Positions 19,551-32,400 of a stretch of DNA of 58,250 nucleotides are shown in pieces. Position numbers and translations under genes: made by a program. Origin of the DNA: JAZKBN01 sp040388605 (lineage in GTDB: Bacteria > Bacteroidota > Bacteroidia > Cytophagales > Flexibacteraceae); contig JAZKBN010000076.1 of assembly GCA_040388605.1 (NCBI GenBank), positions 1 to 58,250 of the forward strand, read 5' to 3'. The number at the start of each line of letters is the position of its first letter. The first letter of the stretch is position 1. The notes below the pieces were generated by a model that had not been told where the DNA came from, ran no database searches, and was given only the letters and a program-made list of their open reading frames with translations.

Positions 19551-20425
19551 GTTTTTATTGCGGTAGCTTGCAATTTAAGGTAATTTTTTAAGCTGCTTCC
19601 TTCCATATACTGAAATAGGAATGCGTTTTTTTGAGTCTTCCGCTTATCCTGAAATTAAAGTCTGTTCAGGCGTATGTATTAAAGTAAGGGAAGATATGCC
19701 CTAATTAATGGCCGGCAATTATATTTAACGGCATTGCCTTACTGCAGGGCTGTAAATAGGGTTCATTTTCCCGGGGTAAATTACATTGGTAAGAATGGAA
19801 AGGTAACTAAAGCTTCTGTTTTTTATAACCATTTTGAACCGGCTCAGCCAACAGGTGATAGGGGAAACAAATGTGCAATATTTAAAATGTGAATTTATTT
19901 TCTTGGTTTTTTTGGAGATCGATTGTTTCATTATTTCAATGCAGGCAGTAAGAGCTGCATGTTCATTGTATCAATATTTTAGGATTGTTGAGGTAATTGC
20001 CAAGGTAAGCGGTTTATTAATTGCCTGGTATTTAGAATTTAGTGCAATTCATTACGCGCACAATTAACTTTTTTAAAGATTTGAAGCATGCCCAATCAAA
20101 TGATATTATGCGTTTAGTTTTGTGCAATGCAATTTTAATATTGTTTTTTTAATATTAAATGTAAAATTACTTAAAAATAATTCATTTAACTTTGAGCGTC
20201 GATTGTAATTGCCGGTGGTAAATACAGCTGAAAACTTCAATAGCTTACAAGTACTAATCACCTGTCTGCCGGGTTTATTTTCGCAGGCCGGCATTGCTTC
20301 CGAGCTTTGTTCGGGGTACTGCTCTGCCTTGAGTATTCAGTTCAGCACTTGTAGCCCTTCCGTTTGTTTTTTTTTTGCGGATTAGAGTTTTGCGTATTGC
20401 ATCATCAACCAGCCGACATAATAAA
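19551..20425. other. 875-bp AT-rich intergenic region upstream of the 4058-aa gene
   Basis: Divergent spacer between the GTG start of the membrane protein and the ATG of the giant gene. Two matches to the Bacteroidota -7 element TAnnTTTG lie on the plus strand at 20115-20122 (TAGTTTTG) and 20187-20194 (TAACTTTG); neither has a well-spaced TTTG upstream, so the promoter is uncertain. If 20187-20194 is used, the leader is about 230 nt. Short ORFs here are AT-rich and have no protein character. Confidence 0.4.
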
Positions 20426-23400
20426 ATGGATAAAACTTTACAGCGCTTCTTTTGCGTGGCATTTACTGCCATAATCTTTTTTACTGCTAACCCTGTATCT
20501 GCCGTAACCCGAACCTGGAATCTTTCAGGCGGCGGCGCCTGGAATGTGGCAGCCAACTGGAACCCCGCAGCAATACCAATTGCCGGCGACGTTTTAACTA
20601 TAGACCCGGCTGCTGCCGCAACTATTACAAACGTACCTACGCTTTCCCTGGCATCGCTTACTATAGGCGGTACCAATAACAAAGCAATCACTTTTACTTC
20701 AACAGCTGCGGCAACGCTTACGGTTGTTGCGGTAACAGTAACCGGTGCAACCGGGGCCTCTTTAACTTTAAGCACAAATAATAATCTTTCAATTACCGGT
20801 GCGGGAAGCATTGGCGCCGCAGGTGCTCTAACGGTTAATACAGGAAGCACACTCACAGTTTCGGGCGCTTCAGGCAATCTTGCCGGGGCAGGCAGCCTGA
20901 ACGTGTTGGGCACATTGGCAAATAACAGCCAAACTGCCAACGGTATAAGCACAACTACAGTTGCGTTTTACGGTGGCGGGCTTTACTCGCACCTTCGCAA
21001 CGGCGGTGCAGTTCCCACAGCCACATGGACAGGCCCTTCCACAGCTAAATTTACCGGCATTACCACCACAGCCCCAACCAACATCAACCAAAACTTTTTC
21101 GATTTTACATGGGACTGCGCACAAACAGCAACCCTTACCCTGGGCATAAGCGTTGGCTTTGCGGTGCAGAACAATTTAACGGTATCGCGCACAACATCAA
21201 CAATATCAACCGCTTCCGCAGTAACTGATAACGGGAACGTAGGCACTGCCCTCATTCTCTTCAATGAGTCTTCCGTAACCAGGACTTTTAATATTGGCTA
21301 TGATTTGGTGGTAGATAATACAACCAATCTCTTCAATGCCTTCCTGGTTTTAAGCAACGGAACCGGCTCCAACCCTGTTACCTTTAATATCGGCGATGAT
21401 ATTGTTACCCGCTCTAACGTCTTAAGCACAACACTTTCCATACGAATAAGCCAATCAATAAACGTGCGCCCATGCACCCTGAATGTTGCCTCAGATTTGG
21501 TTGTTGATTCACGTACGCTGTTCCGGGTGCTTGATCCCGGGGCCAATGCCGGCTGTTCGGCAGCCTTGAATGTTGTTAAAAACGCACATATTGGTGAAAC
21601 AGGCAGGTCGGCCGCAACAGATTATGCGCTGTTTCAAATGCTCTGGTGGGGCGCTGCCGCAAGCGACAACCAAACAGCTTCAGCCGTCTTCGGAACTGCC
21701 GGCAACGCTTCACAGGTAAACCTGCTCGACAACGGGCAGGTTTTTATGCTTCAGGACGGAACCGGAACGCAAAACACATCCAACCTTTCCCTTACAATTA
21801 ACGGCAGCCTTTATTTAAAAGGTACCGGAGCTAATTTACTTTCTCCGAAATCTTCTTTCACAGGCCTGGGGACTTCAAATGCCGGCTCTGCAGCAAATAC
21901 CTTAACGGTAAATATTAAAAAAGTAAGCGGCGCAGATGGTAATATTTTCATGCAGGGAACAGGCGGCTTTGCGCCTTATTTATCTGCAGCAAGCGTTTTT
22001 GGCGGTTCTTCTTCAGGTGTAACCATGAATGTTGAAGGCAGCTTTGTGGCCACCAATGCCACCGCAGTGGCAGATTTCATGAACAGCTCGGGCAGCTCAA
22101 ATACCGTCACGCTGAATATATCTGAGGCCCTTACCCTAAGCGGACCAACCGCAACTTTTGCCAAAGGCAGCGGTACCAATAATGTTTGCAATGTGAGCGC
22201 AGCTTCTTTTACCTGCATGGGAGGCATTGTAAACGGCTCATCGGTAAGCGGCGGAACAGGCAATACCTTTGCCTTGGGTGTTACAGGCAATTTCATGCTC
22301 GCCAACGGAACCCTGAACTGGCAGGCCAATACAACCGGCAGCACAACCAATACTGCCTCTGCCACTATAGGCGGCAATTTCCAGTTTGTGGGCGGCACTT
22401 TAAACATGAACCCTGCCACATCAGATAATCTTGTCGGGAGCTTTGCTGTTGCCGGAAACGTATCTTTAATTAATGGTACAATACGTTCATCTGCATCTGC
22501 AAACGTGCTTAGGCGGGGTACAATTACCTTTAACGGCACAAGCCAGCAATTGGTAATTTCCGGTACAGCAACCCAAACCGATTATATAGATTACATAATT
22601 AACAGCGGCAGCACGGTAACCATTCCGAACGGGGGCACTTTGCAGGGCAGCCTTGCGGTAAACGGGGCGCTTGTATTTCCTTCTGTGCCGGTTACCTTGG
22701 TTCTTGGTGGTTTGCTTTCGGGTACAGGCAGCATATCCTTGCAGAATGCGCCGCATACGCTGGCTTTGGCTTCTTTGGGTTCAAACAGCATTGGGAGCAT
22801 AATTACCAACGGTAAATTGTCGTCGGTGGCTTATACCGGCTTAGGGGCTCAAAGCATTATGCCTGTAACCTACGAGCATTTAAAGCTGCTGGGCAGCGGA
22901 CTTAAAACCTTTTCAGGTACCACAACAGTAACAAATAACCTCTATGCCGAAACAGCTGCGGCAAGCCTCGGCGCATCGGCCATTACGGTTACCGTCTCAG
23001 GCGATGTTTACCTGAACGGCTCCATCCTTTCGTTCGGAACAACCGCGGCGCAGAATCTGAACCTTTACGGTAATGTGCACTTCGGAACGCTGGATATGGC
23101 AACTTCGGCATTAGCCCATGTGCTTACATTGCGCGGTAATCCTGAGCGTATAACTTTAAACACAACCGGTAATACAGGAGGCACTGTTATATATGATAAA
23201 ACCGGCGACCAATTGGTGCAGGGCGGCACTTATTACAACCTCACCATTGGCGGCTCGGGCCTTAAAACCACCAATGGCAGCCTCTTAACTGTTACAAGCC
23301 TGCTTACCCTGAACGGCGGCGGCCTGCTGGCGCAGGATGCCAACGACCCCTCTTCTTCATCTGCATCCGGTTTATTGAGAATAGGCAGCGGGGCAACCAT

Positions 23401-26400
23401 TCAATGTTCCGGGGGTTATTTGGGGAACGCGCCTGCCTGTGCACTTTCCACGCATTTTTATGATGTAATTTATACGGTAAGCCAAAACTCCTATACCGAG
23501 CTTAGTCCGTCAGTGGGGCTGGTCAGGAATTTAATTCTGCAGGGAGGAATACAGCTAAACCTCTCAGCGCCTGCCACCCTGGGCTCTGCAGCCACATCAG
23601 GGCAATTGCAATTGGGCACAAACGGAATTTTGACCCTGGGAAACAGTGTGCTTACCATTAACAGGAACGCGGCCAACCCCATAACCGGTACCTTTGGCAG
23701 CCTTGCCGGGCAAATTGTATGCAACGGAACCGGGGCATTAAACCTGAAGCTGGGTACCTCGGGCAGCAACTATAACGCCGTTTACCCGCTTTCTTCCGGC
23801 AGCGGTTCATACAATTATACGCCTGTTGTAATTAATATTACTGCCGGCACAATAGCTAACGAAGGCCTTGTATTGCGGGCCGTAGGCAGCAGGCACCCTG
23901 TTACAGGCAGCAATGCGGCTTCAAAGTACTTTATAGTAAGAACCGCCGCCGGCTGGACAGGCATTTCAGGAACCATTAACTACACTTACCTGAATGCTGA
24001 GGTTACCGGTACACAGGCTTCATATATCGGTAAATATTTGAACACCCGCGGCACGGGGCAATGGTCGGCTAACGGGGCGGTTGTGAGTAACGGGGGCAGC
24101 ACGCCTAATTTTAACGTTACTTTTACCTATACAGCAACAAGCAGCTTTTCAGGTATTTATACTGCGGGCGAGGCAGCCGCATTCCCTTCAGGTATTTATT
24201 ACAGCAAGACCAACGGAAACTGGGGCACAAGCGGCACTTTTGTTACCGATGGATATTCTGGCAGCACCGTTGCCAGCCCCGGGAGTTCAGATTATGTGCT
24301 CATTGGCAATAACCGCACGGTAAATTTAAATGCAAACAATATACAAACGGCCGGCCTGCTAATAGACAGTACAGGGATTTTGGAGGCAGGTACCACAACC
24401 GGCCATAATTTCGGCAACGTAAGCGGCGATGGTACCCTGCAATACACAATTGCTTCCGGCAATCCTGTTTTCCCCGGCGGTTCATGGACAGACTTTAACG
24501 CAGCAACAAGTAACAGCACTATTTCATTTGCAGGCACGGGCAACTATGTTTTGCCTTCTTCATTAAGTACTTACAATAATATAAAAGTATCGGGCGGGGG
24601 AACAAAAACAGCCCCGGGCTCAGCTGTTACAATACGCAAAACCCTGAATGTGGGTACTGTTTCCGGCGCGGCAACCGCCATTGTTTTCCCTACCGATGTA
24701 ACATTTTCAGGCGAGGGAATAAATGTTATTAATATGGCAAACGGCAGCGCAGGCACAATTACCCAGGTAAGCGGTACCGCTTATTTCGACGGCGCAGGCA
24801 TGCAAACCATTAACGCCGGCAATACCGATCAGATTTTTGCATTCAGCAATATCAATATAGGTAATCAAACAGCGCTTAACCTTTCAGGCGGCGGCAGCGC
24901 CAATGCCTTTACGCTGGCAGGTAATTTAAGTGTTAATTCTAAGCTGGCACGTGGTCTTATGTCAGAATCGGGCTACAGCGGCTTCAGCTTTATTTCTTCG
25001 GGCACAGTGAGCGCTTCTAACGGGGCCCTCATAGGTTTTACCGATGTGGCAATTGCCCTTGGCGCTGTAGTTAACAATTCAGCAGACTGGAGCATCAGGC
25101 GTAACCTGCTTAACAACGGCACGCTTAACTGCACCGCCGGCACGGTATATTGGGGTTGCGGCACAGGTTGCACAGATGGCCTCCTGTATTCAGCTGCCGG
25201 TTCTCCGGTAACCACCTTTAATGATTTAACGGTATCGGTAAGCGGGCGCACCCAAACCATTGCGGTAAATACAACCGTTAACGGCACCCTTACCATTGGG
25301 CGTTTTAATTCCGGCCATGCCGGAAGCCTTATTTTGCCCGCCGATTACAATGCCATTACCTTAACAATAAATAACCTGAATGTATGGGCAGGCAGCCTGG
25401 CCCTGGGCACCCCCAGCGCACAAAGCACCACCCATACCGTTTTTATTAAGGGCAATGCCGACCTGTTTTCCGACAGCGCTGTAAGTGTTAACCTTGTAAA
25501 AACCTCGGGTTCATTTACCAACCAGGCCAACCTCACTTTTAACGGCAGCGCGGCAAAGAATATTAACGGCGGCAGCAGCGTAAACAACATCCTCTATGTG
25601 AACGATATGATTTTCTCTGCCGGCATAGGAAACATGCTCGTAGATGCAGCAGGCAATTTTTCAGTAAAAGGTAATTTTACGGCAAACAGCAGCAACCCCA
25701 TAATATTTAATTGCGGCCCTAAAACCAACAGCACCTTAAGGCTTACCTTAATTCCGGCAACTACAAAAACCATAGGCGGCAGCGGAACCGGTACCTTAAT
25801 TTTGCCTAATTTCTCTATTGGCAGCAGCGGCTCTTCAATTACATTGTCGCGCAGCATTTATTTGTCGGGTTGCAATACAGGCGGCACAACCTGGAATACT
25901 GCCGCATTCGGGCTGCAGGGTTCATTGGTGAACAACGCAGCAATATCGCTGGGTACCAATACGGTTACTTTTATAGGGCAGGGCAATATTGTAAATGAGT
26001 CAGGCGATGTAACCAAATTTGCTGCGGGCAGCAGCACCTTTGTTTTTGCACCCTGCGGATCCACATCAATATTAAGCGCCTTCAATTTTAACACCCTTAC
26101 ACTGAACGGGAGCATCAGTATGGCAACCGGCTTGCTGAACAGGGCAGTTACGCTGAATGCCTTCGATAAATCAATTTTTATGAACACATCGGAGCTCAGG
26201 GTAAGCGGCAGTGTTTATACATCTAACCCCAACGGCCTGTCTGCAACAAACGGAACAATTTCCAACGGTATCTATTCTAATTCAGTTACCACCCTGGTTG
26301 AATATAACGGAACCGGGCCCCAGCTTGTGAGCGGTATAGGCTATGTAAACTTAACCCTTTCAGGCGGCGCAACAGCCCAGAAATTGCTTGCGGGCAATTC

Positions 26401-29400
26401 CTCTGTAAGTGCCAACTTAATCAATAATGCCTATTTCCAATTCGGAAATACAGCATATACCCTGACTACGAGTGCCGATGTGATAGGGACAGGAACTTAT
26501 GATATGTCTTCAGCGGCGCATTTGTGGAGAGTGAACGGGATTAATAATGCCATAGGGAAATTAATAACCGGCCCCAATTATGCCTCAACTATTACTTACG
26601 GGGCAGGTTCGGCGCAACAGGTTTTCGGAAGCGCGAATTACAGGAATTTAAACATGAGCGGCGGAGGCACCAAAACACTTACCGGCGATGTTACCCTGGG
26701 CGGAATCCTGAATATGAGCGCAGCCAATGTTCAGCTGAATACTTATAACCTTACCATTGGCACATCGGCCGATGAAGTTGGCCAGCTTACCTATACTGCC
26801 GGGCAAAACGCTGTTTGCAATTCAACAGGTGCTTTCAGGCGTTGGTTTGCCGAAACCGGTTTGCCCCTTGCTGCCGGGTCAACCGGCCTGTTTCCCATCC
26901 AAAATGCATCAGGGCAGGACCGGAGCGTGTATTTAATATTCAGCTCGGCAAAGGCATTTGGCGTTGGCGGCCTCATTTCTGTATCGCATACCGATATTGT
27001 AGGCGTTTCTCCTTTGGCCGTTCAGCAAAACGATGCCGGTTACCTAATAGATAACCGCAGCAAAAGCAACTGGGTTTTCAGCACACCGTCAGCGCCTGTC
27101 TTAAGCTCAGGCAATACCATTGGCGTGCAGATAAACGGCGAAGGAAGCTGCTATCCGCCGAGCAATGCCTCGGCGCAACTGCTCAGGGTTGTAAGGAATA
27201 CCGGTACCGTGCCTGCCGGAACCAACCTGGTTGTGGCGGCATCTTCCAAAGCAAGCCCTGCTGCCGCAAGAACCGGCTGGCTGCTTTCAGATTTAACTGC
27301 CGGTGCATATTATATAGGCGGCAACGCCGCAGATTTACCAATAAACATCTGGATAGCCACTTCAACAAACGGCGGCGCCTGGACAACCGGGAGCAATTGG
27401 GACCTGGGCACCCAACCCGGAACCGGCGGTATAACCCCAACTGTTATTATACCTTCAGGCACTAATATTACGCTCAATGCCAATGTGTCTATCAACAGCA
27501 TTTCGGTAGATAACGGCGCCACACTAAGCACCGATGTATATACCATTACCCTTGCCGGCGGAACCATAAATAACATTAAGGGAACCCTGAATACAGGTAA
27601 TACTTCAGCCAAAGCCATTTATGGCCTTTCTAATTCAAGCTTCGATATTGTAACCAATACAAGCCCGAGCGCAGGAACCGTGCTTGTTAATACTTCGCAG
27701 CTGGTAAATTATAACGGCAGCGGGGGGCAAACTGTGCAGGGCCTGGCCTATACGGCGCTCACTTTATCGGGTACAAACCGCAGCGGGAATTTAACCTTGG
27801 AAAGCGGTGCATCTATAAGTGTTAACAACACTTTTTTATTCCCGGCAACCTTTGCCTCAGGTTTCGGGTATGTGGTTACAGGTAATACCTTCGTTTTTAA
27901 CGGAACGGTAAACCAGAGCTATACCGGCAGCTTTAACTTCCACAATTTAACGTTCAACAACTCTAACAAGTTAATATGCCTTACCGGCACCTTCAATATT
28001 GGTGTTGCGGGTGTGTTTGTTCCCGGTTCATGCGATTTTGTAAGCACCGGGAACGGAACCTTAACATTTAACGGCACCACAGATCAAGCGGTACCTAACG
28101 CGCAGTATAACAACCTTGCAATAACATCTGCGGCAACTCCAAGGAATATAACATTCAGCGCAACCGGCACAATTTATATACAAGGCACTTTTGTACCATC
28201 ATACACCAACATCACTTATATAAGCACGGGCAGCACAATTAACTTTAATGCAGCAGGTTCCCTAACCATTCCTAACCTGCCGTATTATAATCTTGCTTTT
28301 TCAAGCACAGGAAACCGCACCTTAAGCCCGCTAACAAATGGGCCTGGTGCAATACAGGTTGCCGGCACATTTACCATGGGCGCTAATCTTATTATAAACA
28401 CAGGCTCAACATTTGAATACAACGGGGCCGGGGCGCAAACCGTAATTGCAGGTTTCCCGTACAACCATTTAAAGGTTACAGGGGCAAGAACCGGTTCACC
28501 GGTAATTACAATAGGCGCATCGGGCAGTACTGTAAATGTTGAAGGCGATTTTGAAATAAGCGCAACCGGGGCCGGGTCATTTACATTTTACGATATCAAT
28601 TTGAAAGGAAGCAGCACGCAAAACGTAACGCTTTCATCTTCAGGCATAATCCTGAATAACCTCACTGTCAGCGGAACCGGCCTTAAAACCCTTGCCTCTG
28701 CCCTCACCATTGCCGGCGGACAAACTTTAACCATGAGCGGCCCCAACCTGCAGCTCAATAATTTTGATTTAACATTAGGCCAAAGCGGCACCGCAGCTGT
28801 ATTAGCCGGCAGCCCGCTTGGCTATATAATTAATAACGGCTCAGGCAGGGTTATAAAATGGCTCACCTTGGGCAGCAGCATTCCTTCATCGGCCCCGGGA
28901 GCGGCATCTGCATCGCAGCTGTTTCATTTCCCCCTGGCAAATGTGAACGGCCTGCCGCGGACTGTTTATTTTACAGCAGCCGCTGCTACAGTAAGCTCAG
29001 CCGGTTTCATTGCTGTCAGGTATGTTGACGGCAATAATACCCAGCCGGCGCCCAACACAATTTCTGTAAACGGCCAGGCTGTTACCCGCATAACGCAGGG
29101 ATATTGGGATATAAGTTCCTCCTTCGGAAGCACTGCGAACCTTGCCTGCAATATTGGCACAAGGTATATGTTCAACGCCAACGATGCCGCTTTGCTCCGC
29201 GCCGCAACCGGTGCCGATGCAACACCAACTTCAATCAGCATACCAACCGGTACATGGTCGGGTACCGGTTCTTTTACAGGCGGATATCTTTTAACGTCGT
29301 CGGCAGATCTTGTGCCAGCCACAGATTTAAACAAGCTTTATTTTATAGGCAGCGACGGCAGCAATTTCGGTAACAGCTATATTGCCAGCGGCGCAACATC

Positions 29401-32400
29401 GGGCTGGAACCTGAGCTCAACATGGTACCCTAACGGCGTGCCTGATATTACGTCCAGCGTTGTAATACCTTCAGCAACCACCGTTACCCTCCAGAACGAT
29501 GTGCTTATTGGCTACCTCGATTTGCAGGACGGCGGTACTTTTAATGCCGGTACCTACCTTATTACTTTAGCTAACGGCGCCACACACAACCTGAACGGCA
29601 CCCTGAGCACCGCCAACCCCAACGGCGTTATGGGCGGAACAAATACCACCATTACCACTGCCAACTCACCTCTAATCAGCGCTTTTGGTACTAATGCCGT
29701 TATTGATTATTCATCTGCTTCGGCCCAGGTAATAAGCAGCATAACATATAACAGTGTAACCAATTCAGGCAACGGGCCGCGTACGGTTACAGGCACTGTT
29801 ACAATAGGCCGTAATTTCAGCCCGGGAATGGGCGCTTACACTTCGGTGGGCTCTACCATTATTTTCAGCTATTCGGGCCCTGTAACCATTCCTCCATGCC
29901 AATACCACAATATACAGCGCAGCGGGCTGGGCCTTACCACCTTGGGAACAAGCGGGGGTAACGGGGGCATAATTGGCATATCGGGCGCATTAACCATTTC
30001 AGGCTCCTTTTCGGGTACGGGCTCAAGCCTGGAATATAACGGCCCAGGTGCGCAAACCATTATTGCAAACAGCTATAATAACCTGATTGTGAGCAATAAC
30101 CGTGGCGGCGCAAATATTACCCTAAGCCCTACAGGCACCGTTGCCGTAAGCGGAACCTTTACCAATACCGCCACCAACTGCGCCTTCGTGGTTACCAACA
30201 ATACCTTTGATTACAGCAGCGGCGGCAGCCAAACCATTGCCCCTTTCGGCTACAATATTCTGACCAATACAGGTAACGGCCCGCGCACCTTAAGCAGCAC
30301 CGGAATCATTCAGATTTCAGGCACATGGAGCCGCGGTTCGGGGGCTTATACCATTGGCACAAGCGCTGTAGAATATACGGGTTTCAGCAGCCAAACCATT
30401 GTTGGCGGCCCGTACTACAACCTGTTGGTATCAGGTGTAAGGGGAAATAACGTGGTAACATTCAGCACCGGCACAACTATATCTATTGCAAACAGCTTAA
30501 CAGCAACTGCCGTATTTACTTCCGGCGGTTCATATAATCTTGCCGGAACCACTATTGATTTCACCGGTGCCGGTGCACAAACAATTCCCGGTCTGCCTTA
30601 CAATAATTTGAATAATACCGGCAACGGCTCACGAACCCTTGGCGGCGACATTTCAGTTACCGGTACACTTAACATGGGAAGCGGCGCTTTCAATGCTTCA
30701 ACTTATGGCGTCAGCTTTATTGGTACCGGCAGCCAGGCAGTGCCGGCCCTGCCTTATTATAACCTGTCCGTAAGCCAAAGCCGGGGCGGGGGAGCCATTA
30801 CTTTCCCTGACGGCGTTCTAAGCGTTGGCGGCGCTTTAAGCATAACAGCAACAAGTGTATCTTATTCGGTAGGCACCAACAATACTTTCAGCTTTAACGG
30901 GGCGGGAAACCAAACAGGCTTAAACCCGGTGCCTGTCGGCTTTAACAACCTCACTTTCGCCACAGGCGGAACCAAGAGCTTTTCGGCGGCAACCACGTTG
31001 GCGGCCGGCAAAACCCTTACACTTTCAGGTTCGGCGCAGTTGAATAACAGCACCGCAAATGTAACCTTAGGCAACGGGGCCACCATTATTATAGCAGGAG
31101 GCAGCATGACCGCTGCCCCGGTTTTCGGAACCGGTGTAAACATAAGCTACGCCTCCACCGGCTCAGCCATAGGTTTCGAAATGCCGACAGACAGCACTAA
31201 GCTTACTAATTTAAGCATAGGCACAGGTTCCGGAAACGATGTTTCAACGGCTTCCGGCAATGTGCCGGTTGTAAACGGTGTGCTCACCATGAGCAGCGGC
31301 AATCTCGATATCAGGCTTTCGGGCATAAAAATAAAAGGTACGGTCAGCGGGAGCACGGCATTTGTAAAAGGCAGCAATACAAGTACTTTGGCTGTTGGCG
31401 GCACAACGGGAGGCAATGTGGGTACGCTCGCTTTTTCGCCGGGCAGCAATATGCTTGGCAGCCTGTTAATCAACCGCAAAGGCGGCGCATGTACCTTTAC
31501 ACTCGGAGCCGATTTGGCGGTTAAAAACAGCATAATATTCAGTGGCGGCACTACCTGCAAAATAGCTACAGGCAGCAACATTCTCAGCTATTCAGGCACA
31601 GGCAGCATTGCCGGCGAAGCAAACGGGCATTATGTAACCGGCGTTTTACGTACTGTGAGGCAGATAAACAACAACGTGAGCGGCGAAACTTTTGGCGGCA
31701 TGGGGCTTACAATAAGCGCCTGCAATTCCTGTAATATGGATTCCGTAACTGTTACCCGTAAATCAGGTACAGGTAAGGCGGTAGTATTCGGCAGTTACCA
31801 GGGTATAAACAGGGTATGGTCAATAACCCCGGTTAACCAGCCTGCTTCTGCTGTAAACCTGACCATGAATTGGATTAGCGACGATGATAACGGAGCGGCA
31901 GGCTCAGTTGCCAAAGTTTGGAAAAGCACCAATGCGGGCGTCACCTGGAAGAAGGTGCTCACTGCCGATGCTCCTTTTTCGGCAAGAACCAGAACCCTGA
32001 GCACAACCTCTTTCAGCGATTGGACAATTGCCGACGAACTTAGTCCTTTACCAATCAGCTTTTTAGATCTTTACGCAACACGCAATGCACAAGCGGTACG
32101 GGTAAGCTGGCAAACCGCACAGGAAAAATCTTCAAAAGAATTCCATGTTGAAAGGAGCAGTGAAGGCTCCGAATTTACTGCTATAGGAACTGTGAAGGCA
32201 GCAGGCAGCTCAGTATCAATAAAAGACTACTCTTTTATTGATAATTCCGAGGCTGCCAGAGTATCACATGAGCTCTACTACCGTATCCGCATGATTAGCG
32301 ACGATGAAGATAAGCTTTCAGCGCCGGTATCAGTTAATGCCGGGAATGAAAAAGAAGGCAAAATCGCATTGTTCCCGAACCCATTTACAGAAACACTGTA

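Noticed and set aside
20375..20425. TTG at 20375 as the start of the 4058-aa gene
   Set aside because: It would place 17 charged residues before a clean signal peptide that begins at ATG 20426.
19551..20425. Small AT-rich open frames in the spacer before the 4058-aa gene
   Set aside because: No coding character, no promoter and no recognisable product.
20275..31581. Many long open frames on the minus strand opposite the 4058-aa gene (up to 225 codons), rich in Val, Pro, Leu, Ala
   Set aside because: They are low-complexity shadows of the repetitive Gly/Thr/Asn coding sequence, without starts, signals or domain features.
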